Positions 1 through 5,312 of a DNA stretch of 5,314 bases are shown here, in pieces. Numbering within the stretch: position 1 is the stretch's first letter; every line of letters starts with the position of its first letter. Made by a program: the position numbers and the translations under genes. The DNA lies in contig JAKSPW010000112.1 in the NCBI GenBank assembly GCA_024404435.1, positions 1 to 5,314 on the forward strand, given 5' to 3'. The notes under the pieces were generated by a model. The model ran no database searches. It was not told the DNA's origin and saw only the letters and a list, made by a program, of their open reading frames with translations. Source of the stretch: Clostridia bacterium (lineage in GTDB: Bacteria; Bacillota; Clostridia; Oscillospirales; CAG-272).

Positions 1-190
1 CCCCCCACCAGCCGTCACGGACGAGTTCCTCGTGAGGACGGGACTCGGCGCAGAACGCGCGCGCGCCGGAGGCCTGTATTCTGTGAAGCTCCTCAAGGAG
101 CGTTTCGTCATCCTCGCCGTGCTGCCAGAAGAAGGGAAGAACGTGACAGTCGGAATCGCCGGCAAGAATTCTTGTAAGTTTTTCTTTCAT
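1..190 (-). CDS. Putative glycoside hydrolase, N-terminal fragment (cut by window edge)
   Basis: The minus strand opens with ATG at 190 and stays open to position 1, giving 63 codons before the window ends. The peptide starts MKEKLTRILAGDSDCHVLPF and continues with FWQHGEDDETL, then ASGARAFCAESRPHEEL and DGWW. From memory, LPFFWQHGE followed by CxESRPHP/E and a WW pair is characteristic of the N-terminus of large clostridial glycosyl hydrolases, where it looks like the first strand, helix and second strand of a TIM barrel. It loosely resembles GH106-type rhamnosidases, but family and substrate cannot be fixed from 63 residues. No signal peptide is seen, which suggests a cytoplasmic enzyme acting on imported oligosaccharides (inference). 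The start is supported by AAAGGA at 199-204, 8 nt upstream, and by a near-consensus promoter further up. The catalytic residues lie outside the window. Confidence 0.72.
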   Translation of the reverse strand, partial: MKEKLTRILAGDSDCHVLPFFWQHGEDDETLLEELHRIQASGARAFCAESRPHEELVRDGWWG

Positions 191-225
191 TTATGTCATC
201 CTTTCGGTCATATTTTCCAAATCAA

Positions 226-254
226 ATTATACTCCCCGACGGGGCGGTAGTCAA
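226..254 (-). promoter_or_regulatory. Sigma-A-type promoter for the glycoside hydrolase gene
   Basis: On the minus strand, TTGACT (249-254) and a perfect TATAAT (226-231) are separated by exactly 17 bp. Transcription would start near 219, leaving a leader of about 29 nt before the ATG at 190. A T-run on the plus strand at 258-264, read as A7 on the minus strand, sits just upstream of the -35 and could act as an UP-type element. The spacer contains a GC-rich palindrome (234-244) that may be an operator. The promoter is seen directly as a sequence match; activity is inferred. Confidence 0.75.
234..244. repeat. CCCCG-A-CGGGG palindrome in a promoter spacer
   Basis: This is a perfect 5-bp inverted repeat with a single central base, lying entirely between the -10 and -35 of the hydrolase promoter. 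Its GC-richness stands out against the AT-rich intergenic region. The position would suit a repressor or activator operator, but an 11-bp palindrome can arise by chance and no regulator is known from the window. Confidence 0.4.
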
Positions 255-293
255 TCGTTTTTTTGCTTTCCGCGTGAAAAAAAGACAATTATC

Positions 294-322
294 TTGCAAA
301 AGCACCCGACGCGTGGTAAAAT
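294..322 (+). promoter_or_regulatory. Extended -10 promoter of the proBAC operon
   Basis: TTGCAA (294-299) and TAAAAT (317-322) are separated by 17 bp, and TGG at 314-316 gives an extended -10 (TGnTAAAAT). The start site would be near 328, so the leader is only about 28 nt. That excludes a T-box or metabolite riboswitch upstream of proB. An A7 tract at 277-283 lies upstream of the -35 and may act as an UP element. The nearly palindromic AAGACAATTATCTT (282-295) touches the -35 hexamer. Confidence 0.7.
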
Positions 323-355
323 AAGCAAAAGGATATGATTATTTGAGGGATTCCG

Positions 356-1441
356 ATGAATAAAAAACTGTATATCATAAAAATCGGCACGAGCTCACTG
401 ACCTCAAGAGGCGGTGACCTCGACAGAGAAAAGATCGCCCGGATCGTGAGCGAGGTAAGCGACGTGAGAGACGCCGGACACGACGCCGTGATCGTCACGT
501 CGGGTTCTATTGCCGCGGGCTTCCGCGCACTCGGCTACACGAGCCGCCCGTCGTCCGTTGCCGCAAAGCAGGCGTCTGCCGCCGTCGGTCAGGGACTTCT
601 CATGGAAGAATACACGAGGTTCTTCTCCGAGCGCGGATACGTCACGGCGCAGATACTTCTCACCCGTGACGACTTCACGGACAAGAGAAGATACACGAAC
701 GCTTTCTCCGCGCTTGAGATCCTGCTCAGCCGCGGGGCGATCCCGATAATCAACGAAAACGATACGATCGCCGTGGAGGAGCTGCATCTCGGTGACAACG
801 ACACTCTGTCGGCGCAGGTCGCGGCGATGCTCCATGCGGACCTGCTCGTTCTTCTCACCGATACGGACGGGCTGTACACGAAGAATCCCGCAAAATTCGC
901 AGATGCGGAGCACATTCCCGTGGTGGAGCACATAACTCCCGAGATCGAGGGCTACGCAGGCGGCGCGGGAAGCGCCAACGCGACGGGAGGCATGACGACG
1001 AAGGTCAAGGGTGCCGCGCTCGCAACGCGTGCCGGAGTCCCGGTTTTCATCTGCTCGTCAAAGGACGAAAACGTGATCGTGAACGCCGTGAACGGCACGG
1101 CGAAGGGCACGCTTTTCAAGGCTGACGGCAGCCTTAAAACAAGGCTTCAGTGGATGGCGTTCTACGCGCCCGGAAAAGGCAATATTTTCGTAGATAAGGG
1201 TGCCGCGGAGGCACTCACCGAACACGGAAAGAGCCTTCTTGCGGCGGGCATCACCGCTGTTGAGGGAGATTTTTCAAAGGGAGACGTCGTGCGTGTGTTC
1301 ACGTCCGGCGAGCATGAACCGATAGGACGCGGAATCGTCGGATATTCGCGTGACGAGCTTTCGGCGATGATCGGTGAGGCGGACGCGCGGGGTAACGTGG
1401 CGATCCACAAGGACGATCTCGTACTGACAGTGCTTCCTTAA
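356..1441 (+). CDS. proB: Glutamate 5-kinase (gamma-glutamyl kinase) with PUA domain
   Basis: Catalyses ATP-dependent phosphorylation of L-glutamate to gamma-glutamyl phosphate, the first committed step of proline synthesis in the cytoplasm. The 361 residues are close to the usual length of the long form (E. coli 367). The N-terminal amino acid kinase domain (about 4-235) carries KIGTSSLT (9-16), VTSGSIAAG (47-55), QASAAVGQG (72-80), INEND (132-136), GDND (147-150), TDTDGLY (168-174) and ATGGMTTK (209-216). A C-terminal PUA domain follows (about 261-350), recognisable by GNIFVDKGAAEAL, GITAVEGDFSKGDVVRV and VAIHKDDLV. The ATG at 356 is preceded by GAGGGA at 345-350. It is the first gene of the proBAC operon. 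By family knowledge it is the feedback point for proline; the Asn/Asp loops at 132-150 that form the glutamate/proline site are intact. The GTGGM motif reads ATGGM here, a mild change. Function is secure. Confidence 0.97.
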   Translation: MNKKLYIIKIGTSSLTSRGGDLDREKIARIVSEVSDVRDAGHDAVIVTSGSIAAGFRALGYTSRPSSVAAKQASAAVGQGLLMEEYTRFFSERGYVTAQILLTRDDFTDKRRYTNAFSALEILLSRGAIPIINENDTIAVEELHLGDNDTLSAQVAAMLHADLLVLLTDTDGLYTKNPAKFADAEHIPVVEHITPEIEGYAGGAGSANATGGMTTKVKGAALATRAGVPVFICSSKDENVIVNAVNGTAKGTLFKADGSLKTRLQWMAFYAPGKGNIFVDKGAAEALTEHGKSLLAAGITAVEGDFSKGDVVRVFTSGEHEPIGRGIVGYSRDELSAMIGEADARGNVAIHKDDLVLTVLP

Positions 1442-1446
1442 GGAGG
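1441..1446 (+). promoter_or_regulatory. Ribosome binding site of proA, overlapping the proB stop
   Basis: AGGAGG begins with the last base of the proB TAA (1439-1441) and lies 4 nt from the proA ATG at 1451. The shared base implies that ribosomes ending proB clear or reload directly at proA, consistent with translational coupling. The spacing is short but the Shine-Dalgarno match is very strong. Confidence 0.85.
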
Positions 1447-1450
1447 GAAT

Positions 1451-2698
1451 ATGGATAATAAGATCCTCGAGCAGGCAAAGGCGGCAAAAATCTCGTCCCG
1501 CGTGCTTGCCTGCGTCACAACGGATGAAAAGAACAGAGCGCTCGGACTGATTGCCGATGCGCTCGAAAAGAGATGCGGCGAGATACTTGCCGCAAATGCA
1601 CTCGACGTCGAAGCGGCGAGAGCGAAGGGCACGAGTGAATCCATGATCGACAGACTTTCGCTCACCGGGCCGAGAATTTCGGCAATTGCCGAAGGCGTAA
1701 GACAAGTCGCGGATCTGCCCGATCCCGTCGGCGAGGTCGTCGAAAAAACGACGCGTCCGAACGGGCTCGTCATCTCAAAGGTCCGCGTTCCCCTCGGAGT
1801 TATCGGCATGATCTACGAGGCGCGCCCCAACGTGACCGTCGACGCCGCAGCTCTGACTCTCAAGGCGGGCTCCGCCGTCCTTCTCAGGGGAAGCGGAAGC
1901 GCGATGCACTCGAACGAGACGCTCGTGCGCGTGATCCGCGATGCTCTCCGCGAAACCGCGATACCGGAAGAAGCGGTCGATCTCATCGACGGCACCTCCC
2001 ACGATTCCGTGGACGAGATGATGTGCCTGCGCGGATATATCGACCTCATGATACCGAGAGGCGGAGCGGGACTCATCCGCCGCGTGGTCGAGGGAAGCCG
2101 CGTCCCCGTTCTCGAAACGGGAGTCGGAAACTGCCATGTTTTCGTTGACGAAACCGCCGACGCGGATATGGCTGAACGGATAGTCATCAATGCGAAGACA
2201 CAGCGCCCGTCCGTATGCAACGCGGCAGAGACTCTGCTCGTCCATCGCGGCAGACCGGATATGCTCAAAAGACTGTGTTCGGCGCTTGCAGAAAACGGCG
2301 TTACCGTACATGGCGACGAGGAAGTCTGCTCTCTGATCGAGGGCGCGGTCCCCGCGACGGAAAAGGATTTCGCGGAAGAATTCCTGTCGCTTGACATGGC
2401 GGTGAAGCTCGTCGGCTCCGTCGATGAAGCGATAGAGCATATCACGCGCTACGGCACGGGACACACCGAGGCGATAGTCACGGGAAGCCGTGAAAACGCC
2501 GATCATTTCGTGAGAAGCATCGACGCGGCGGCGGTCAACGTCAACGCCTCGACCCGCTTTACGGACGGATTCGAATACGGCTTCGGCGCTGAGATCGGCA
2601 TTTCCACACAGAAGATGCACGCAAGAGGGCCGCTCGGACTCCGCGAGATAACGTCTTACAAATACATCGTTGAAGGCAACGGACAAATCAGAGGTTGA
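1451..2698 (+). CDS. proA: Glutamate-5-semialdehyde dehydrogenase (gamma-glutamyl phosphate reductase)
   Basis: Reduces gamma-glutamyl phosphate with NADPH to L-glutamate 5-semialdehyde, which cyclises spontaneously to pyrroline-5-carboxylate. The 415 residues match the family length (about 415-420), and the fold is that of the aldehyde dehydrogenase superfamily. Visible landmarks are PLGVIGMIYEARPNVTVDAA (114-133), LLRGSGSAMHSN (144-155), LIPRGG-type loop MIPRGGAGLI (200-209), and the catalytic cysteine C256 in QRPSVCNAAETLL (251-263). These are followed by GHTEAI (337-342) and the C-terminal signature NASTRFTDG (365-373), FGAEIGISTQKMHARGP (378-394), LREITSYKY (397-405). All active-site features look intact. 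It starts 9 nt after the proB stop and ends 2 nt before the proC ATG. In other bacteria ProA works closely with ProB, probably to channel the labile acyl phosphate. Confidence 0.97.
   Translation: MDNKILEQAKAAKISSRVLACVTTDEKNRALGLIADALEKRCGEILAANALDVEAARAKGTSESMIDRLSLTGPRISAIAEGVRQVADLPDPVGEVVEKTTRPNGLVISKVRVPLGVIGMIYEARPNVTVDAAALTLKAGSAVLLRGSGSAMHSNETLVRVIRDALRETAIPEEAVDLIDGTSHDSVDEMMCLRGYIDLMIPRGGAGLIRRVVEGSRVPVLETGVGNCHVFVDETADADMAERIVINAKTQRPSVCNAAETLLVHRGRPDMLKRLCSALAENGVTVHGDEEVCSLIEGAVPATEKDFAEEFLSLDMAVKLVGSVDEAIEHITRYGTGHTEAIVTGSRENADHFVRSIDAAAVNVNASTRFTDGFEYGFGAEIGISTQKMHARGPLGLREITSYKYIVEGNGQIRG
2690..2694 (+). promoter_or_regulatory. Ribosome binding site that fixes the proC start
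   Basis: AGAGG lies inside the last codons of proA, 6 nt from the ATG at 2701. A TTG at 2695 in the same frame directly touches this site and so has no workable spacing. The ATG is therefore the better start. Confidence 0.75.
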
Positions 2699-2700
2699 AT

Positions 2701-3495
2701 ATGAAAATCGCATTTATCGGAAGCGGATTCATGGCGGGAGCCATGATGGACGGGATCGTCAAGGGCGGCGTCGCGAAGGGAGAAGACGTTTTCGCGGTCA
2801 ACGAGGCGTTCCCCGAAAGCGCGGAGGAAGCCGCGAAAAAGTACGGCGTGATACACGCTGTACCCGAGGACATTAAAAAATGCGACGTCGTCGTCTTCGG
2901 CGTGAAGCCGCAGGTATTCGACGAAGCACTTTCCATGTACGGAGAGTATTTCACGCCCGACAAGCTCTATCTCTCGATCATGGCGGGCATTTCCACCGAA
3001 AGACTCGAGAATGCGCTCGGCGGCGCGAGAGTCGTCAGATTCATGCCGAATCTTGCGCTGAGCGTCGGAAAATCGGCAACCGCCTATTGTCTTGGCTCGA
3101 AGTCCGGTGAGGCGGAAGCCGCGATTGCGGAAGAGATTTTTTCTCCGCTCGGCATAATCAAAAGAGTGGACGAGGACATGATCGGCACGGTCACGGCTCT
3201 CTCGGGAAGCGGTCCCGCGTATTTCTGCCGCCTCTGTGAGGCGATGGCTGACGCGGCGGTGGGGCTCGGAATGGATGCCGACACCGCACGGGAGCTTGCG
3301 GTGCAGACTCTTCTCGGTACCGCGAAGATCATCGAGGATACGGGAGTCTCACCCGACGTGCTCCGCGTCCGCGTGACGAGCAAGAAGGGAACGACGGAAG
3401 CCGCACTGAACGCGATGACGGAGACGGGCTTCGACGAATCGGTCGAGGCCGCCGAAAGAGCCGCGAAGAAGAGAAGCGACGAACTCGGAAAATAA
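2701..3495 (+). CDS. proC: Pyrroline-5-carboxylate reductase
   Basis: Reduces pyrroline-5-carboxylate to L-proline with NAD(P)H, the last step of the pathway. From the ATG the protein has 264 residues, normal for the family. The N-terminal Rossmann fold opens with MKIAFIGSGFMAGAM (GxGxxA dinucleotide loop at 7-13) and includes VFGVKPQVF (65-73), SIMAGIS (92-98) and RFMPN (113-117). The C-terminal dimerisation and substrate domain (from about 156) carries TALSGSGPAYFC (165-176) and the family signature VRVTSKKGTTEAALNAM (223-239). Two stretches are less conserved than usual: the segment after MPN reads LALSVGKSATA where TPAxVGxGxTA is typical, and the signature has SKKGTT where SPGGTT or SKGGTT is usual. 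The overall motif set leaves the assignment secure. An upstream in-frame TTG (2695) would add two residues but is unlikely. It is the last gene of the operon; a terminator follows directly. Confidence 0.96.
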   Translation: MKIAFIGSGFMAGAMMDGIVKGGVAKGEDVFAVNEAFPESAEEAAKKYGVIHAVPEDIKKCDVVVFGVKPQVFDEALSMYGEYFTPDKLYLSIMAGISTERLENALGGARVVRFMPNLALSVGKSATAYCLGSKSGEAEAAIAEEIFSPLGIIKRVDEDMIGTVTALSGSGPAYFCRLCEAMADAAVGLGMDADTARELAVQTLLGTAKIIEDTGVSPDVLRVRVTSKKGTTEAALNAMTETGFDESVEAAERAAKKRSDELGK

Positions 3496-3497
3496 GA

Positions 3498-3521
3498 AAA
3501 AACACCCGAAAGGGTGTTTTT
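3498..3521. terminator. Bidirectional intrinsic terminator between proC and the SLH gene
   Basis: AAAAACACCC (3498-3507) pairs perfectly with GGGTGTTTTT (3512-3521) around a GAAA tetraloop (3508-3511). On the plus strand the T-run ends proBAC two bases after the proC stop. On the minus strand the A-run becomes a U-run that can end the convergent SLH gene, whose stop is at 3528-3530. The two stop codons are only 32 nt apart, so one element serves both genes. Confidence 0.9.
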
Positions 3522-3527
3522 CTGATA

Positions 3528-5141
3528 TTATTCTTCGCAGAATCTTCGGAGCATCGTTGCGACCTCGGCGCGGGTGGCGTTCTTCCTCGGAGAGAGGAGC
3601 CGTCTGCCGTTGGCGTTCACCGTGCCTTCGATAAGCCCCACGGCGCTTGCCCACGACATGGCGTCACGCGCCCAGTCGTGGACGAGAAGAAAGTCGAAGA
3701 AGTTTTCGAGCCTGCCTCTTTCGGAAACGCCGTCTCCGTTCATTTCCGCATACCGCATCAGGATCGTCGCGATCTGTTCGCGGGTGAGCGGCGAGTCGGG
3801 TGAGAACGTCCTTGCTCCCGTACCGTTCACGACGCCGTTTTCATATGCCCAGGCGACAGCCTTTTTGTACCATGCCGCTTTAAGATCCGTGAACGGGCAG
3901 GCTCCCGCGTCCTTTTCGCCCTCGAGCCTCCACAGCACGGTCACGAGCTCGGCGCGCGTCATGCTGTCGTTCGGAGCGAATTTTCCGCCGCCCTTGCCGT
4001 TCATCATCCCTCGTGAGGTGACGAACGTCACGGCATCCGCGAACCAGGAGCTTTCCTTTACGTCGGAAAAGACGTTCCAGACCTTCTTCGTCGGTGAGGT
4101 GAAGTCGTCCCTGAAGCGGAAGTCGCAGCCCGTGCAGCGATATTCCGTGTAGCCCTCCGTCAGCTCTCCGGGCGGTACTGTCCCGATCGCTTTCGACTTG
4201 TCTTCGACGTGGCCTTTGACGTTTGATCTTGCACCGCAGTAGCACTCGTCCCAATGGGAAGTGGAATTATATCCTTTTCTGTCGTAAACGTGTTCGTGCA
4301 GAGGTTGATATGAGATCGTGCCTTCTGCGATCCTTCCGTTCGGCGCGCTGTTGTCGGAGAGAAAACCTCCGTCGCCGAGCGACACGGCATAGGTCGTGTT
4401 TCCTCTGTTAAGAAGCCCTTCACTGCCGGCAGTCAGTGTGATCTCGAAATAGGTCTTAACGCCGTCCTTAGGCTGACCGTTTTCAAGCTGATCGCCTTTG
4501 AAAATAAGCTTCGGATCAACGGATATCTCGTATATGACCGTGCCGTCGTCGAGATAATTCACGACGAAGTCGCGCTCTGCTTTGCACGAGTCGAGCGTTC
4601 CGCCGTAACCGTTTTCTCCGTAGTTGCCGACGAGATAGGAGCCGTCGTCGGTCCTGCGGCTGAAACCGCGGTAGAAAATCTCCGGATGAGATGCGCCGTC
4701 AGTTCCGTAGATGCGGAGCATCATGCCGAGCTGAAAGAGAAATTCGTCGTACGGAGAGGTGCCCGGCTGCTGCTCGTTCAGCTGTACCGGCGTTTCTATC
4801 GGGTGACACTTTGCGGCGAAATTCAGGCCGTGGACTTCGTCCCAGGAAAAGTACAAATCGACGGTTTTCAGAAATTCGCGGCAGTTCTCATACAGTCTGT
4901 CGGACGAGCCGTTCCAGCTGAAAAGAAGGTCCGTCCTGTCGGGATCCTTTACGATATTCAGACGTTCGTATTCGTTCTCACCGATGACACCGTCCTTTAC
5001 GACGCATTCGGGTGACGCTTTCAGAATGACGACGTCTGTTTTCAGTCCTCCCGAGGGATTATGGCTTTCCGCTCCGACACCGACTACGGCGGCGGAGAGG
5101 ATCATCACGGCGGCGAGCACCGCCGAAACGCATTTTTTCAT
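3528..5141 (-). CDS. Secreted S-layer-anchored protein with CBM9/DOMON-like domain and three SLH domains
   Basis: Predicted cell-surface protein of 537 residues. A signal peptide (MKKC, then a hydrophobic run SAVLAAVMILSAAVVGVGA) ends near A24/E25; there is no lipobox. Residues about 38-278 look like a CBM9/DOMON-type beta sandwich: VVKDGVIGENEY (47-58), VDLYFSWDE (94-102), LNFAAKC (106-112), VIYEISVDP (202-210). A Cys/His segment follows (about 282-346): HEH, HWDECYC, GH, then GYTEYRCTGCDFRF, like repeats frequent in clostridial secreted proteins. Three SLH domains close the protein (about 357-407, 417-467, 481-535) with FSDV, FTDL and TRAE (395-398), TREQ (453-456), TRAE (523-526), which by family knowledge bind secondary cell-wall polymers. 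No catalytic domain is recognised, so a carbohydrate-binding or structural role is inferred and the ligand is unknown. The frame stays open upstream to 5246, but those codons cover the promoter. ATG 5162 is an alternative start; 5141 is preferred because AAAGGA (5153-5158) precedes it, at a somewhat long spacing of 11 nt. Confidence 0.85.
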   Translation of the reverse strand: MKKCVSAVLAAVMILSAAVVGVGAESHNPSGGLKTDVVILKASPECVVKDGVIGENEYERLNIVKDPDRTDLLFSWNGSSDRLYENCREFLKTVDLYFSWDEVHGLNFAAKCHPIETPVQLNEQQPGTSPYDEFLFQLGMMLRIYGTDGASHPEIFYRGFSRRTDDGSYLVGNYGENGYGGTLDSCKAERDFVVNYLDDGTVIYEISVDPKLIFKGDQLENGQPKDGVKTYFEITLTAGSEGLLNRGNTTYAVSLGDGGFLSDNSAPNGRIAEGTISYQPLHEHVYDRKGYNSTSHWDECYCGARSNVKGHVEDKSKAIGTVPPGELTEGYTEYRCTGCDFRFRDDFTSPTKKVWNVFSDVKESSWFADAVTFVTSRGMMNGKGGGKFAPNDSMTRAELVTVLWRLEGEKDAGACPFTDLKAAWYKKAVAWAYENGVVNGTGARTFSPDSPLTREQIATILMRYAEMNGDGVSERGRLENFFDFLLVHDWARDAMSWASAVGLIEGTVNANGRRLLSPRKNATRAEVATMLRRFCEE

Positions 5142-5152
5142 ATTGCTGCAGT

Positions 5153-5158
5153 TCCTTT
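5153..5158 (-). promoter_or_regulatory. Ribosome binding site supporting the 5141 start of the SLH gene
   Basis: AAAGGA on the minus strand lies 11 nt from the ATG at 5141, longer than usual. The competing ATG at 5162 has only a weak GGGA-type site in front, and starts at 5189 and 5246 overlap or precede the promoter. The choice of 5141 also gives a compact MKKC-type signal peptide. Confidence 0.55.
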
Positions 5159-5187
5159 CCATGAAACGTTCCCGTTCGTTTACCGTC

Positions 5188-5216
5188 ATTATATCACACA
5201 GTCCCGCCGAACCCAA
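5188..5216 (-). promoter_or_regulatory. Promoter of the SLH-domain protein gene
   Basis: On the minus strand TTGGGT (5211-5216) and a perfect TATAAT (5188-5193) are 17 bp apart, and TGA before the -10 gives an extended -10. Transcription would start near 5181, about 40 nt before the ATG at 5141. A 30-bp AT-rich tract at 5221-5250 lies just upstream of the -35 and may act as an UP element, fitting a strongly expressed surface protein (inference). Confidence 0.7.
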
Positions 5217-5251
5217 CGGGAAAATGTAAATTTTTTCTCTATTCAAAAAAG

Positions 5252-5312
5252 CACCTGCCTGCGGGACTTGTTCTTAAGGACAGTTTCATAGCACAAGTAC
5301 CGCTTTGTGGTG
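5252..5312. repeat. Long imperfect inverted repeat, possible terminator or leader structure
   Basis: The arms 5252-5271 and 5293-5312 are each 20 nt and pair in register: CACC with GGTG, a 5x5 unpaired block, GCGG with CCGC, one mismatch, then ACTTGT with ACAAGT, around a 21-nt loop. On the minus strand the structure is followed by a run of six T (plus-strand A-run 5245-5250), so it could be an untidy terminator for a gene beyond the right edge. The large loop and the broken base of the stem are unlike a classic terminator. No gene is seen between here and the SLH promoter. Confidence 0.5.

Noticed and set aside
32..250. A 72-codon plus-strand frame at the left edge
   Set aside because: It overlaps the minus-strand hydrolase start and its promoter; the minus-strand peptide has recognisable conserved motifs and a good ribosome site, and this one has neither.
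323..355. T-box or riboswitch upstream of proB
   Set aside because: The predicted leader is about 28 nt, too short for either, and no stem or T-box sequence is seen.
404..931. A 175-codon open frame antisense to proB
   Set aside because: It is a shadow of proB with biased composition and no recognisable motif or ribosome site.
2695..2700. TTG start for proC at 2695, overlapping the proA stop
   Set aside because: The TTG immediately follows the AGAGG site, leaving no spacing, whereas ATG at 2701 has a normal 6-nt spacing and a standard MKIAFIG start.
1775..2713. A 312-codon open frame antisense to proA, with a second antisense frame at 1813-2445
   Set aside because: GC-rich coding DNA readily leaves antisense frames open. 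The translations are rich in Arg, Ser and His, show no domain, have no Shine-Dalgarno support, and lie opposite a fully conserved proA.
3574..4152. A 192-codon plus-strand frame opposite the SLH-domain coding region
   Set aside because: The minus-strand frame encodes clear SLH domains over the same bases. The plus-strand translation is low-complexity and has no family features.
5142..5246. Longer N-terminus of the SLH protein from ATG 5246, 5189 or 5162
   Set aside because: The frames from 5246 and 5189 would read through the -35/-10 promoter and add 16 to 35 residues before the signal peptide. ATG 5162 remains possible but has a poor ribosome site.
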